DNA of 42,332 nt from CAYMUR01 sp964393615. Its GTDB lineage: Bacteria > Planctomycetota > Planctomycetia > Pirellulales > Pirellulaceae. Below, in pieces: positions 25,655-36,206 of the stretch. The notes beneath the pieces were generated by a model that was not told the DNA's origin, ran no database searches, and was given only the letters and a program-made list of their open reading frames with translations. Location of the stretch: positions 1-42,332 of the forward strand of contig CAYMUR010000039.1 of NCBI GenBank assembly GCA_964393615.1, in the 5' to 3' direction. Made by a program: the position numbers and the translations under genes. Within the stretch, counting starts at the first letter, position 1. Every line of letters begins with the position of its first letter.

Positions 25655-25683
25655 ATTCTAACTGGGGGGACAGCGAATTGCAA
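25655..25683 (-). promoter_or_regulatory. Sigma-70-like promoter of the transsulfuration operon
   Basis: On the minus strand, TTGCAA (25683-25678) and TAGAAT (25660-25655) are separated by exactly 17 bp, matching the consensus at 4/6 and 5/6. Transcription would start near 25648, giving a leader of about 160 nt that contains the hairpin and the terminator. Confidence 0.6.
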
Positions 25684-26239
25684 GCGGCACTAGGACGGCA
25701 GTGATTTTGACCATTTACAGCTTGTTTGTCGTTCTGACAGCTTAAGCAGCGGCAGTTGCCGTTCACACTGTGTCCCTTACGACTCCGGATTCTGTTCACA
25801 AGGGATGGACCGATCTAGACAGAATACGGCAATATGCCTGAGGTTAGTGATACACAGGGCGAGCCGGCATGGCAGATGCACGGCGTGGGTGGACAGAATG
25901 ATAGGTATGACAAGTTTGTCAGCCTGGCAGAAGGCAATACGGGGTCCTGGGCGTTCAGGTTTCGCGCCCACCTTCTCAGTCGCTCGTCGCAGGAACTGAT
26001 TGCGATTTTTGTGAAACAGGTAGAGGGACAACCACCGAAACGATGAGTTGGTTACCACCACTTGCTCAAGTGAAGCATGAGGCCACATGATAAAGGGATG
26101 TCTACCGAATCAGGCCCGCTTATTGCGGATGCGGCAGAAAGTGCTGAAGAGATTGAAAATTCCAGAATAAAAAACATTATCGCGAGAACGTCATCCTGGT
26201 GACTTCAATCACCACAATGCGTGAAATCACGGCAAAAGA

Positions 26240-27166
26240 TTACAATTGAAACAGGTCATGGTAAAACTGTTTAACTTGATTCAACGCCTCTCCCTCAATA
26301 CAGGTTCGTGAAGGATTACCAACTCGGTTATTCGGATAAAATCCCAGCATCATAATCGCGGTTTTCATCAGCGATAGCCAGTTATGTTGGCCCGCAATTT
26401 CCATAACGGGTTCTTCGTAATCATGAATCATTTGTTGGGCCTGTTCCCATTGGCCGGCGACGAGGTGTGCATAGAATTGATTGGCAATCTTAGGATTAAA
26501 GGGTGCGATTGGACATAAATAAGCTGGCGATCCAAGGCTATAGCCGTACAGCATATTCTGCATGAGTCCCCCACTAATGACGGCAAAGTCTTCGTCCACT
26601 GTACCGCGGATCAAGGCTTTGTAATCGTAAAACGCGTCTCCGTCATTTTTCATGCCAATGATATTCGGACGTTTGGCGAGATTGCAAAATGCTTCGAGAA
26701 CATCTGCAGGGAGCATGGCAGTCCACCGTAGCGGATGCCACCACAATAGCATTGGAATGTCCGTGTCCAGATCAGTCAGGTGATTGAAATAACCTTCGAT
26801 CAGTGTGGCGGATGGACTGTCCCACCCATCGATCTGTATTTTGACCGCATCGGCTCCACAAGCATTGGCGTGTTTGAGGAATTCACGAGTCTGTCCAGGC
26901 AACCAAAATCCTGTCGATGTGATGTACATGCTGCGGCCGTCGACTGCGCGTCCCACGTGTTCCGTGAGTTGCCACAGATCGTCATCAGTCAGCCAGGCAA
27001 ATTCAGTGCTGCCATAAGTCAGTAGAATGACAGGTGTTTGGTTGTTGCACAGCCAATCGACGTAGTTGCCAACAGCATTGAAGTCAACGCCCTTATCGCC
27101 AAAGCAAATATTCAATGGAACGACGGGTCCACGAAGACGAGCTAAACTTTTTTCGGCACGAGTCAT
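26240..27166 (-). CDS. Dihydrodipicolinate synthase/N-acetylneuraminate lyase family protein
   Basis: A 308-residue class I aldolase of the DapA family. The Schiff-base lysine is K173 in NIIGMKNDGD, and ISGG closes the barrel. Two usual landmarks are changed: the GTTGE carbonyl-binding loop reads YGSTEF, and the catalytic tyrosine before the YNxP position is replaced, reading LLWWHP. It is therefore unlikely to be a true lysine-pathway DapA; cleavage of a sugar acid or other 2-oxo acid is more likely, perhaps by an altered proton relay. The start is ATG 27166, with AAGGAT about 7 nt upstream, over the in-frame TTG two codons before. It lies 304 bp downstream of a sugar ABC operon on the same strand and may act on its cargo. 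Confidence 0.82.
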   Translation of the reverse strand: MTRAEKSLARLRGPVVPLNICFGDKGVDFNAVGNYVDWLCNNQTPVILLTYGSTEFAWLTDDDLWQLTEHVGRAVDGRSMYITSTGFWLPGQTREFLKHANACGADAVKIQIDGWDSPSATLIEGYFNHLTDLDTDIPMLLWWHPLRWTAMLPADVLEAFCNLAKRPNIIGMKNDGDAFYDYKALIRGTVDEDFAVISGGLMQNMLYGYSLGSPAYLCPIAPFNPKIANQFYAHLVAGQWEQAQQMIHDYEEPVMEIAGQHNWLSLMKTAIMMLGFYPNNRVGNPSRTCIEGEALNQVKQFYHDLFQL

Positions 27167-27470
27167 CCACAAATCCTTGTCGAAAACATGGGTTTGGTTT
27201 GAAAAGAGAAATTATTTAACGAATTGTAACAGAGGTGGAACCAGGATGCTTGGGCTGTTTGAGAATGGGTTACCGAGCGTGGTCGGTGGTACTTCGTTCA
27301 ACATGAAAATAAGTCGAGGCAGGGTCGATTATTGTTCCGTTTCAAATGCTGTGGTTTTCGCTTGGTTGAGGTCGCGTTGTCCAATTTGTCCGAAAAGTGA
27401 AACGGGACCAATCCCTTGTACGACGGAGAGGCGTGTGTGATCTGGTGGTATTTCCTGGGGATCAAATGGC
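27167..27470. other. Intergenic region between the permease and the DapA-family gene
   Basis: About 300 bases with no convincing gene. I see neither a strong terminator nor a strong promoter, so co-transcription with the ABC operon is undecided. Confidence 0.4.
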
Positions 27471-28601
27471 CTAGATTTTACCCCGGTGCCTGAGGTGGTC
27501 AATTGCTACGGCATGGACAATAATGATGCCAGTGATGATTTCCTGGGTATAGTTGGGCAATCCCAACTGAGTGCATCCGGACCGGATAACGGTCATGATC
27601 AAGGCCCCAACCAGTGTCCCGAAGATCGATCCCTCCCCACCTGAGAGGCTTCCACCTCCAATGACGACTGCCGCAATCACGTCCAATTCCATTCCCACGG
27701 CGGCGATGGGGTCCCCAATATTGAGTCGGGAAAACTGCATCAACCCGGCTAAACCAGCAGCGGTACCACACAGGCTGTAAACGTAGACTTTGACACGTTC
27801 GACGGCGACTCCGCACAAACGAGCAGTTCGTTCGTTAGATCCTATGGCCAAAATATGCCGGCCTAGTTTTGTGAAATAGAGCAAGAACGCGGCGCTGACG
27901 GCGAGAACGATCAGTATCCAGACTCCGGCTGGCAAAAGCATCCAATGACGTTCGGAAGGGAGGCTTGCCAGCAACTCCTTTAACCAGGTGCGCGGTGCGT
28001 TGACTTTCTGTTCATCACCGAGAAACTTGGCACAACCACGAATGACCAGCATCATGCCCAATGTAACGATGAATGGAGTGACTGGAATCCGGCCCACGAA
28101 CCGTTCGTTGATCCACAGAACGAGCATTCCGACTGCCCATCCGCAAAGACCCCCTAACACCCAGGCAACCATCGTGGGAAGCTCGCTACACATGCCATAG
28201 AGAATCAACCCGGTCGCCACGCCGACCATGAGACTGACAACGCGTCCCAAGTGGCCGATAATGATGGTTCCGTTGATCAAGCCGCAGAGAGTTGCCAGGC
28301 CGATACCGGCCAACGCTGACCAGAGTGGGCTGATATTTTCGTTCAACAGAACGGCAATCATCATGGATGTTAGTGCCACAACGGAACCGACCGACAAGTC
28401 AATTCCGGCGGCGATCATCACCAATGTCATGCCAACAGCGGCCGTTCCTACGACGGCCGTCTGCCGCGCCATTAATTCCAAGTTTCCCGTTCCGCGAAAA
28501 CTTGCCGGTGCGACGACTGCAAATAATCCGTAGACCAGTAGTAATGCCAGAAACGGTCCTAATTTGTTCAACCAATAGTGCCATGTTTGAATTCGTGACA
28601 T
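27471..28601 (-). CDS. Ribose-type sugar ABC transporter permease with an inserted segment
   Basis: The membrane channel subunit of the RbsC/BPD_transp_2 family, 376 residues with about ten hydrophobic helices. Family landmarks are TAVVGTAAVGMTLVMIAAGIDLS early on, TPFIVTLGMMLVIRG in the middle, LAIGSNERTARLCGV in a cytosolic loop, and VIGGGSLSGGEGSIFGTLVGA near the end. Between GTIIIGHLGRV and the TPFIVTLG block there is an extra segment of about 60 residues with one or two extra hydrophobic helices, where typical RbsC proteins have a short connection. ATG 28601 is chosen, with AAGGT just upstream; an in-frame TTG at 28652 directly after the ATPase stop would add 17 residues. Substrate is unknown. 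Confidence 0.85.
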   Translation of the reverse strand: MSRIQTWHYWLNKLGPFLALLLVYGLFAVVAPASFRGTGNLELMARQTAVVGTAAVGMTLVMIAAGIDLSVGSVVALTSMMIAVLLNENISPLWSALAGIGLATLCGLINGTIIIGHLGRVVSLMVGVATGLILYGMCSELPTMVAWVLGGLCGWAVGMLVLWINERFVGRIPVTPFIVTLGMMLVIRGCAKFLGDEQKVNAPRTWLKELLASLPSERHWMLLPAGVWILIVLAVSAAFLLYFTKLGRHILAIGSNERTARLCGVAVERVKVYVYSLCGTAAGLAGLMQFSRLNIGDPIAAVGMELDVIAAVVIGGGSLSGGEGSIFGTLVGALIMTVIRSGCTQLGLPNYTQEIITGIIIVHAVAIDHLRHRGKI

Positions 28602-28652
28602 GCCCGACCTTGAGGTGAAGTGCGTAGGGTAAGAAGTTGTACCAATCGTCAA

Positions 28653-30173
28653 TCACATCTCTTGTCCTGTTGCTTCCAACATCAGGGACTGTTCTGTTAC
28701 GTCTGAGATGGGTCGGGCTGGTCCCAGTCGACCGCGGTGCATCACGGCAATTCGATCACAAACACCAAGCAGTTCCGGGAGGTAACTGCTGACGATTAAT
28801 ACGCCCCGCGGGGCATGGCCCTTTGCGGGGTCACCAGTTGCTAGTTGGTCGATAAGTTCATAGACCTGCACTTTGGAACCGACGTCGATACCCCGGGTTG
28901 GTTCATCCAATAGAAGTACATCCACGTCATGGTGTAGTAGTCGTGCAATGGCGACTTTTTGCTGATTTCCACCAGAAAGTTCCGTGACAGGCTGACGCGG
29001 ATCGCGGCAGCGTATCGCCATCCGGTCGATCCATTGTTGCACGACTCGGTTCTGGTTCCCTGGCCAGATCAAGCCAGCAGGTCCCAGGTCTTGCAGGCGG
29101 GAAAGTGTCATGTTGTCAGCAACGCTGAGCGACATGGCCAGGCTTTCTTGCTGACGTTCTTCGCAAACCATTCCGGCACCCTGGGCCCAGCGATGGGATG
29201 GTCCATACGTGCCCTCATACGTTGCCAGCTTGATAGTTCCCTTGCGAACTAGGTCGAGTCCGAACAAGAGGCGGAGTAGTTCTGTTCGTCCCGTACCGAC
29301 GAGTCCAGCAATTCCGAGTACTTCCCCCCGGTGCAGCTTTAACGATGCAGAAAGTGGCTTGATTAGGCCGCCTACTTGGTTCACTTCCAGGATCAACTCA
29401 CCTGGTGCGCGTTGTCGATGTGGATACAGATCTTCTACATCGCGACCTACCATTAAATGAATAATTTGTCGTGCGGAAGTATCGTGGACCTTGCCAGCAC
29501 CCGCATTGTGGCCGTCTCTTAAAACCGTAAATCGTTCTGCTATTTCTTGCACCTCTTCGATCACGTGCGAGATATAAACAATTGCCAGTTGTTGTTGGCG
29601 GAGCCGGCTAATCAAAGTGAACAGGCGACGAATATCTAATTGGCCCAAGCTACTCGTTGGTTCGTCAAGAATCAGGACCCGACAGCCAACTGCTACGGCA
29701 CGGGCTATCTCGACTAATTGTTGAGCAGCGATTCCAAGTCGTCCGACCGGCACGTGGGTCGGAATCTCATCCTGTTCAAGTTGTCGCAAGGCTTCGCGTG
29801 TGCGGTGCCGTATCTCACCGCGTCGCAGCAATCCGCAGCGGGTAGGTTCTACCCCTAGCAATAGATTTTGCTCGGCAGAAAGGTGTGGTGCGAGGGACAG
29901 CTCCTGATAGATCATGCACACCCCCGCCTGGCGGGCTGCTAGCGGGTGTCGCGGTGCGTAGGGTTGGCCATCCAGCAGCATTTTGCCGTCGTCAGGTGGA
30001 TGAGCGCCGCTAAGTACTTTCATCAAGGTACTTTTGCCGGCGCCGTTCTCACCGATCAAGGCGTGCACTTCTCCCGCCTCGACCTTCAGATTGACGTCAT
30101 GCAATGCGGTAGTCGCGTCGAAACGTTTACACACACCGTGCATTTCAAGACGAGGTAACGTAGTTGGATTCAT
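28653..30173 (-). CDS. Sugar ABC transporter ATP-binding protein, double-domain RbsA/MglA type
   Basis: Energises sugar import. The 506 residues hold two fused ATPase domains. The first has Walker A GENGAGKST (41-49), Q-loop YQE, a degenerate signature LGIAAQQLVEIA and Walker B VLILDEPTSS. The second has a degenerate Walker A (GLVGTGRTE) but an intact signature LSGGNQQK (399-406) and Walker B VLLLDEPTRGID. This asymmetry is normal for the RbsA group. The start is ATG 30173, whose first four bases ATGA overlap the stop of the binding-protein gene, indicating translational coupling. Confidence 0.92.
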   Translation of the reverse strand: MNPTTLPRLEMHGVCKRFDATTALHDVNLKVEAGEVHALIGENGAGKSTLMKVLSGAHPPDDGKMLLDGQPYAPRHPLAARQAGVCMIYQELSLAPHLSAEQNLLLGVEPTRCGLLRRGEIRHRTREALRQLEQDEIPTHVPVGRLGIAAQQLVEIARAVAVGCRVLILDEPTSSLGQLDIRRLFTLISRLRQQQLAIVYISHVIEEVQEIAERFTVLRDGHNAGAGKVHDTSARQIIHLMVGRDVEDLYPHRQRAPGELILEVNQVGGLIKPLSASLKLHRGEVLGIAGLVGTGRTELLRLLFGLDLVRKGTIKLATYEGTYGPSHRWAQGAGMVCEERQQESLAMSLSVADNMTLSRLQDLGPAGLIWPGNQNRVVQQWIDRMAIRCRDPRQPVTELSGGNQQKVAIARLLHHDVDVLLLDEPTRGIDVGSKVQVYELIDQLATGDPAKGHAPRGVLIVSSYLPELLGVCDRIAVMHRGRLGPARPISDVTEQSLMLEATGQEM

Positions 30174-31180
30174 GAGCCCTTCAGCCAACGGTCCAAATCC
30201 GGCTCAATGAGGTGTTTGTTTTCCGGAACATCAACATTGTCATCTGTGACAACGTATACACCCGTGTCGTGGCGCGGATCCACTTTTTTACCCTGGAGAT
30301 GTTGCACAAGTGTCTTGACTCCGAGATAGCCCATCTTAATCGGGTCCTGAACCACAATCGCATCAAGATGTCCTTTACGCAGGCCTTCAACGAGGGCGGG
30401 TGAAGCGTCGAAGCCAACGTGTACGACTTTGCCTGCCAAGTTGCTATCTTCCATGGCTCGCATCATTCCAAAACTGACGGGTTCGCAGGATGTGAAGATG
30501 CCATCAGCTTTCAGGCTACCATCCTCCGTTTTGAATTTTGCCAGTAATTGCTCGGCCTTCTGGTAGGCTGATTCGGGAGTCGCACCACATCGCTGGTTCG
30601 AACTAATGACTCGGATGTGGGGATAATTTTTCAATGTTTCCAAGAAACCGAGTTCTCTTTTTGCGGTACTGGATGTTCCTTCGTAGTTGCGAAGAACAAT
30701 GACATCGCCCTTTTCGTCCAGCAATTTGGCCAATTGCTGAGCACCTGCGGCACCTCCCTCATAATTGTCGGTTGCTACAAAACTGGTGTGTTCGGCCGAA
30801 TCAAGCGCCGAGTCAATAATTACGACTGGAATACCCTGACGGACACACTCTTCCACTGGTGATGCAAGAGCCACCTGGTCGACGGGTGCCAAAACGATGC
30901 CGTCTACGCCACGGATTGCCAGCGACTCTACGATATCGACTTGTTCTTGCAGGTTCTCATTTTGAATCGGGGCTTTCCAGATAATTTTGACTTCCAGTTC
31001 CTGGCTGGCTTGGATTGCCCCGGCGTGGATCGATTTCCAGAAATCGTGTTGTGAACTCATGGGAATCACACCAATGGTAAGTTTCCCGTCGGATTTGTGC
31101 GTTGCGGCTTCTTTGTCTTGGCATCCACAGAGCGTTATCACTATGACCAGGCGGCTCACGAATTGGCAGAAAATTTTCAT
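30170..31180 (-). CDS. Sugar-binding lipoprotein of an ABC transporter, RbsB type
   Basis: A 336-residue solute-binding protein (Peripla_BP_4 type). A lipoprotein signal ends in the lipobox LCGC with the lipid-modified C20. The mature part reads LTIGVIPMSSQHDFWKSIHAGA, then EQVDIVESLAIRGVDGIVLAP, and later DAIVVQDPIKMGYLGVKTLV, typical of ribose/galactose-type binders. As a lipoprotein it stays anchored at a membrane and delivers ligand to the permease. The start is ATG 31180, with AGGA nine nt upstream. It is the first gene of the operon. The ligand is not predictable. Confidence 0.9.
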   Translation of the reverse strand: MKIFCQFVSRLVIVITLCGCQDKEAATHKSDGKLTIGVIPMSSQHDFWKSIHAGAIQASQELEVKIIWKAPIQNENLQEQVDIVESLAIRGVDGIVLAPVDQVALASPVEECVRQGIPVVIIDSALDSAEHTSFVATDNYEGGAAGAQQLAKLLDEKGDVIVLRNYEGTSSTAKRELGFLETLKNYPHIRVISSNQRCGATPESAYQKAEQLLAKFKTEDGSLKADGIFTSCEPVSFGMMRAMEDSNLAGKVVHVGFDASPALVEGLRKGHLDAIVVQDPIKMGYLGVKTLVQHLQGKKVDPRHDTGVYVVTDDNVDVPENKHLIEPDLDRWLKGS

Positions 31181-31495
31181 CCTCGAGGTCCTTAATCTTC
31201 ATGATCCTGGATGGATACTGGCCGAGGCGATTGTCCGAAGGGTAGTGTCCCACGCTTGTAAGTTGATCGTAATATCCACACGTGTCATTCAAAAATAAGT
31301 TTCCAGCACTGAAGAAATATTTTCATCGGATCACACACCGCCGAGTATCGTGGGTGGCGGGATAGCTGGTGGTTGTTTGAACGTTCAAAGCCGATCAGCG
31401 AGTGGTTCCATGTTTTGTGTTTTCAGATGGTATTGCTATATGATACAATGTAAGGCTGAATTAGCCACCATGTTATTGTTCGTCGCTATCTTGAT
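31181..31495. other. Divergent intergenic region between the sugar ABC operon and the cytochrome gene
   Basis: About 315 bases. It carries an extended -10 promoter for the cytochrome gene (31441-31449) and a short palindrome ACACGTGT near 31276 that could be an operator. I see no gene. Confidence 0.5.
31441..31449 (+). promoter_or_regulatory. Extended -10 promoter of the cytochrome c/DUF1549 gene
   Basis: TGATACAAT is an extended -10 (TGn plus TACAAT, 5/6 of TATAAT). The -35 region is poor. A transcript would start near 31456, about 40 nt before the ATG. Confidence 0.45.
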
Positions 31496-33838
31496 ATGTT
31501 GAAGCGAATCACAAATTGCTTGCCGACCCTCGGGATATGCGTCTACCTGATGTCGGTGGTGGTCATAACGGCGAGTGGCGAGGTGCCAGATGAATGGAGT
31601 GGAGAGGTTCGTTCCATTCTTGCCGATGCTTGCTTTCGTTGTCATGGTGCAGACGTTTCTCAGCGTCAGGCAGAATTGCGATTAGACCGGGGTCAGGATT
31701 GGCTGGCTGACCGGGGCGGTTATCGAGTTGTCGTTCCTGGTGATTTTAGCAACAGTGAACTGTACCGACGTATTACCAGCGAGAATCCCGAAGACCGCAT
31801 GCCACCGGCGGATGCGGTGCGTCAACTGAGTGAACACGAGATTGGAAGTATTCGTCGATGGATTGAACGGGGTGCCGATTGGCGACCGCATTGGTCGTTC
31901 GTACCGGCCCGTCATTCGGCGTTGCCCATGGTACAGGATGGCAAATGGTCGAACCATGCATTAGATCAGTTTGTGTTGGCGCGATTGGAAAAAGCGGGCC
32001 TAGAGCCATCCCCCCTGTCTCGCCAGGTGCGATTGTTGCGTCGCGTGACATTGGACCTGAGAGGACTGCCACCGACGGTGGAGGAAATTGACAAATTCTT
32101 GGCTGATAGTGCTCCCCATGCCTACGAAAGGGTCGTTGATCGCCTGCTCGCTTCTATCCGCTATGGTGAACACATGGCAGCTACCTGGCTGGATCTGGCT
32201 CGTTTTGCCGACACGGATGGTTACCACGACGATGAGCCACGCACCATGTGGCGGTGGCGCGAATGGTTGGTGAACGTATTGAATGACAATTTGCCCTTCG
32301 ATCAGTTTACGCTACAACAACTGGCTGGTGACTTGCTGCCGAATGCAACTTCTGAACAACACTTGGCCACGGGATTTCTGCGTAACAATCGTGTGAACGG
32401 CGAAGGTGGTGTGATTGCGGATGAATTCCGCGTTGAGTACATCGTGGACCGGGTAGAAACAGTTTCTTCGGTGTGGATGGGGCTATCTACTGGTTGCGCT
32501 CGATGCCACGACCATAAGTATGACCCTATTTCGCAGCGAGAATTTTATTCGTTATTCGCGTTCTTTAACCAAACCCCTGAACCGGGTCAATATCGCCGTA
32601 CGGCCCCCCCGACTATCCAGGTTCCGACGCGGACTACCCAGCGACGATTGGATGCACTGGATTTTGAACTCGCTGCGTTAGATCAAGATTCGGCACGCTA
32701 TAAGAAATTGACAGAAAGCAAACAAAAACTACTCGACGCCATTCCGGAAACCATGGTCATGGATGATACTGAACCGCGAGAGACTTTCGTCCTGGTACGT
32801 GGCCAGTACAATCAGCCCAGTGAGAAGGTGACAGCAGACGTTCCGGCCAGTCTGCCACCGATGCCGGTAGACGCAGATAGAAATCGACTGGGGTTGGCCC
32901 GTTGGTTAATTGATCCATCCCATCCTCTGACAGGCCGTGTGACGGCTAACCGGCTTTGGCAATTTCATTTTGGCAGGGGCATTGTCAGGACTGCTGAGGA
33001 GTTTGGTGCTCAGGGAGAAGCCCCTTCTCACCCGCAGTTGTTGGATTGGTTGGCGACAGAGCTTGTTCGACGGGAATGGAATGTCAAAGCGATCCAGAGG
33101 ATCATGGTTACCAGTGCGACATACCGTCAATCCTCCAAAAACTCACCGGCAATGCGCGAAACGGATCCGGACAACCGGTTACTTTCCCATGGACCTCGTG
33201 GGCGGTTGTCGGCCGAAGTGATTCGTGATCAGGCATTATTTGCAGGTGGCCTGTTGGTCGAGCGCATCGGGGGACCCTCGGTAAAACCGTATCAGCCTGC
33301 CAAGATGTGGTTGGAGGTCGCTGGCGTGACGACAAGTGCATACAGGCAGGGTTATGTCCAAGCCACTGGTGAGGATCTTTACCGCCGCAGTATCTATACA
33401 TTTTGGAGACGGGCGATCCCGCCTCCCAGCATGGCTATTTTTGATGCGCCTAGCCGTGAAGTTTGTGTCGCTCGCCGAGATCGAACGAATACTCCTCTCC
33501 AGGCATTGGCATTGATGAACGATGTTACTTACATCGAAGCGGCTCGGGCTTTGGGCGAACGAATGATCCAGCAAGGTGGAGCAACGGCAGCCGATCGTTT
33601 GACGTTTGGATTCCGACTGGTGACTTCTCGACGGCCACGTTTGATGGAACTCGATGTGCTGCTGCGCGGGTTAGAACGCCATAGGAAAACGTTTCGACAG
33701 GAAGCGGAGATGGCCGAGCAATTAGTTAATGTTGGCAATTCGAAGCCAGATTCCAAACTGGATGTGTCCGAATTGGCGGCTTATACCGCGTTGGCCAATA
33801 CTATGTTGAACTTGGATGAAACGGTGAACAAACCGTAA
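31496..33838 (+). CDS. Planctomycete cytochrome c / DUF1549 / DUF1553 protein
   Basis: 780 residues from ATG 31496, exported by an N-terminal signal (about 1-28). The planctomycete cytochrome C domain has the heme motif CFRCH (46-50) and the block NPEDRMPPADAVRQLSEHEI. DUF1549 runs from about 160 (LDQFVLARLEKAGLEPS) to about 370 and contains a second heme-type motif CARCH (334-338) in CARCHDHKYDP. DUF1553 begins near 460 (LGLARWLIDPSHPLTGRVTANR) and contains WNVKAIQRIMVTSATYRQSS. Such proteins are very common in planctomycetes and are usually encoded just before a DUF1501 protein, as here. A role in extracytoplasmic breakdown of complex polymers has been proposed but is not established. A short hairpin covers the stop codon (33829-33846). 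Confidence 0.93.
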   Translation: MLKRITNCLPTLGICVYLMSVVVITASGEVPDEWSGEVRSILADACFRCHGADVSQRQAELRLDRGQDWLADRGGYRVVVPGDFSNSELYRRITSENPEDRMPPADAVRQLSEHEIGSIRRWIERGADWRPHWSFVPARHSALPMVQDGKWSNHALDQFVLARLEKAGLEPSPLSRQVRLLRRVTLDLRGLPPTVEEIDKFLADSAPHAYERVVDRLLASIRYGEHMAATWLDLARFADTDGYHDDEPRTMWRWREWLVNVLNDNLPFDQFTLQQLAGDLLPNATSEQHLATGFLRNNRVNGEGGVIADEFRVEYIVDRVETVSSVWMGLSTGCARCHDHKYDPISQREFYSLFAFFNQTPEPGQYRRTAPPTIQVPTRTTQRRLDALDFELAALDQDSARYKKLTESKQKLLDAIPETMVMDDTEPRETFVLVRGQYNQPSEKVTADVPASLPPMPVDADRNRLGLARWLIDPSHPLTGRVTANRLWQFHFGRGIVRTAEEFGAQGEAPSHPQLLDWLATELVRREWNVKAIQRIMVTSATYRQSSKNSPAMRETDPDNRLLSHGPRGRLSAEVIRDQALFAGGLLVERIGGPSVKPYQPAKMWLEVAGVTTSAYRQGYVQATGEDLYRRSIYTFWRRAIPPPSMAIFDAPSREVCVARRDRTNTPLQALALMNDVTYIEAARALGERMIQQGGATAADRLTFGFRLVTSRRPRLMELDVLLRGLERHRKTFRQEAEMAEQLVNVGNSKPDSKLDVSELAAYTALANTMLNLDETVNKP

Positions 33839-33846
33839 ACGGTTTG
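33829..33846 (+). terminator. Hairpin over the stop codon of the cytochrome gene
   Basis: CAAACCG-TAAA-CGGTTTG forms a 7-bp stem with a 4-base loop that includes the TAA stop. No U-run follows directly, so it may attenuate or stabilise rather than terminate. Confidence 0.3.
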
Positions 33847-33966
33847 GAGTCGATTTTACGATCGAATGGTTTATGTGCTATGGATAGAAGTCGGAATTGA
33901 GTCGTTGTACAAAGCGAAGGGTCGTAAAATGTCTGTATGGTGTCATGGCTTCTGGAAGAGGTTTTG

Positions 33967-35403
<1,437 letters not shown>

Positions 35404-35470
35404 AATAGCCAAACCTGGCTGTGGCAGTTATCAAGTACTGAAGCCTTTTCTTTAACTGTAGGATTAATCC

Positions 35471-36166
35471 ATGAGGTATCCGGCTGGCTCTATCCTCTTG
35501 TTGCTTGTTGGGTCATTTGTTTTATTATCCGCGCAAGCGGTTCCAGCCAAAGAGCCAGTCCCCCAACCCATCACGGTTGCCATCTTGATTTTTAACGGCG
35601 TGGAATTGCTCGATTTCACGGGTCCGGCGGAGGTGTTCATTGTCGCGGACTACGGCAAGGCGTTCCAGGTGTTCACCGTGGCGAATACAACTGACCTGGT
35701 GAAAACAATGGGTGGCATCCAGGTGAAACCCGATTACGCATATGGTAACGCTCCTGCTGCAGATATAGTGATTGTACCTGGTGGTGCCATGTCGAATGTC
35801 AACTCGTCAGGGGTGCAGTGGCTGAAAAGGGCAAGCAGCCAATCACGAATCACGATGTCTGTTTGCATGGGGGCCTTTTTGCTCGCCAAGGCTGACCTGT
35901 TGAATGGAATCCGAGCCACCACGCATCGGTGGGGGCTGCCTGGTCTGGAGTCGGCTGCACCTAGCTGTAAGGTGGTTCGTACCCAACGGTTTGTAGATGC
36001 TGGTAAAATTATTACTACCGCTGGTGTCACTGCCGGTATTGACGGTGCCTTGCATATTGTCGAGCGACTTTTAGGGAAAGAAGCTGCCGAGTGGACGTCC
36101 CGGGAGTGGATGGAATACAGGCGTCAGGAGAAGAACATGATTCCGGACAAGCAATCCCCAGGGTAG
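35471..36166 (+). CDS. Exported DJ-1/PfpI family protein
   Basis: 231 residues. Residues 1-26 form a signal peptide (SILLLLVGSFVLLSAQAVPA), which is unusual because most DJ-1/PfpI proteins are cytosolic. The rest is the flavodoxin-like family fold: ITVAILIFNGVELLDFTGPAEVF carries the acidic residue E54, the nucleophile elbow is SVCMGA with C132, and ATTHRWG supplies a histidine-containing block. The sequence resembles the isonitrile-hydratase/AraC-N-terminal branch (FTGPAEVF, TTAGVTAGIDGALHIVERLLG). Possible roles include a hydratase, glyoxalase-type or protein-repair activity outside the cytoplasm; none can be fixed from sequence. It begins 67 bp after the DUF1501 stop, on the same strand. 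Confidence 0.88.
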   Translation: MRYPAGSILLLLVGSFVLLSAQAVPAKEPVPQPITVAILIFNGVELLDFTGPAEVFIVADYGKAFQVFTVANTTDLVKTMGGIQVKPDYAYGNAPAADIVIVPGGAMSNVNSSGVQWLKRASSQSRITMSVCMGAFLLAKADLLNGIRATTHRWGLPGLESAAPSCKVVRTQRFVDAGKIITTAGVTAGIDGALHIVERLLGKEAAEWTSREWMEYRRQEKNMIPDKQSPG

Positions 36167-36206
36167 CACGGGCAGGGGTGATGATGTTGACAAGAAATGG
36201 AGATCA

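Larger units (their letters stand above)
25489..26239. other. Leader and upstream region of the transsulfuration operon
   Basis: About 750 bases without a convincing gene. The half nearest the operon holds a promoter (25655-25683), a GCGGCCGC palindrome, a long hairpin and a terminator. The other half (about 25700-26239) carries short frames on the plus strand with no start signal or family resemblance. Confidence 0.7.

Noticed and set aside
25805..26046. Short plus-strand frames between the transsulfuration operon and the DapA-family gene
   Set aside because: Two overlapping frames with no start signals; neither resembles a protein family.
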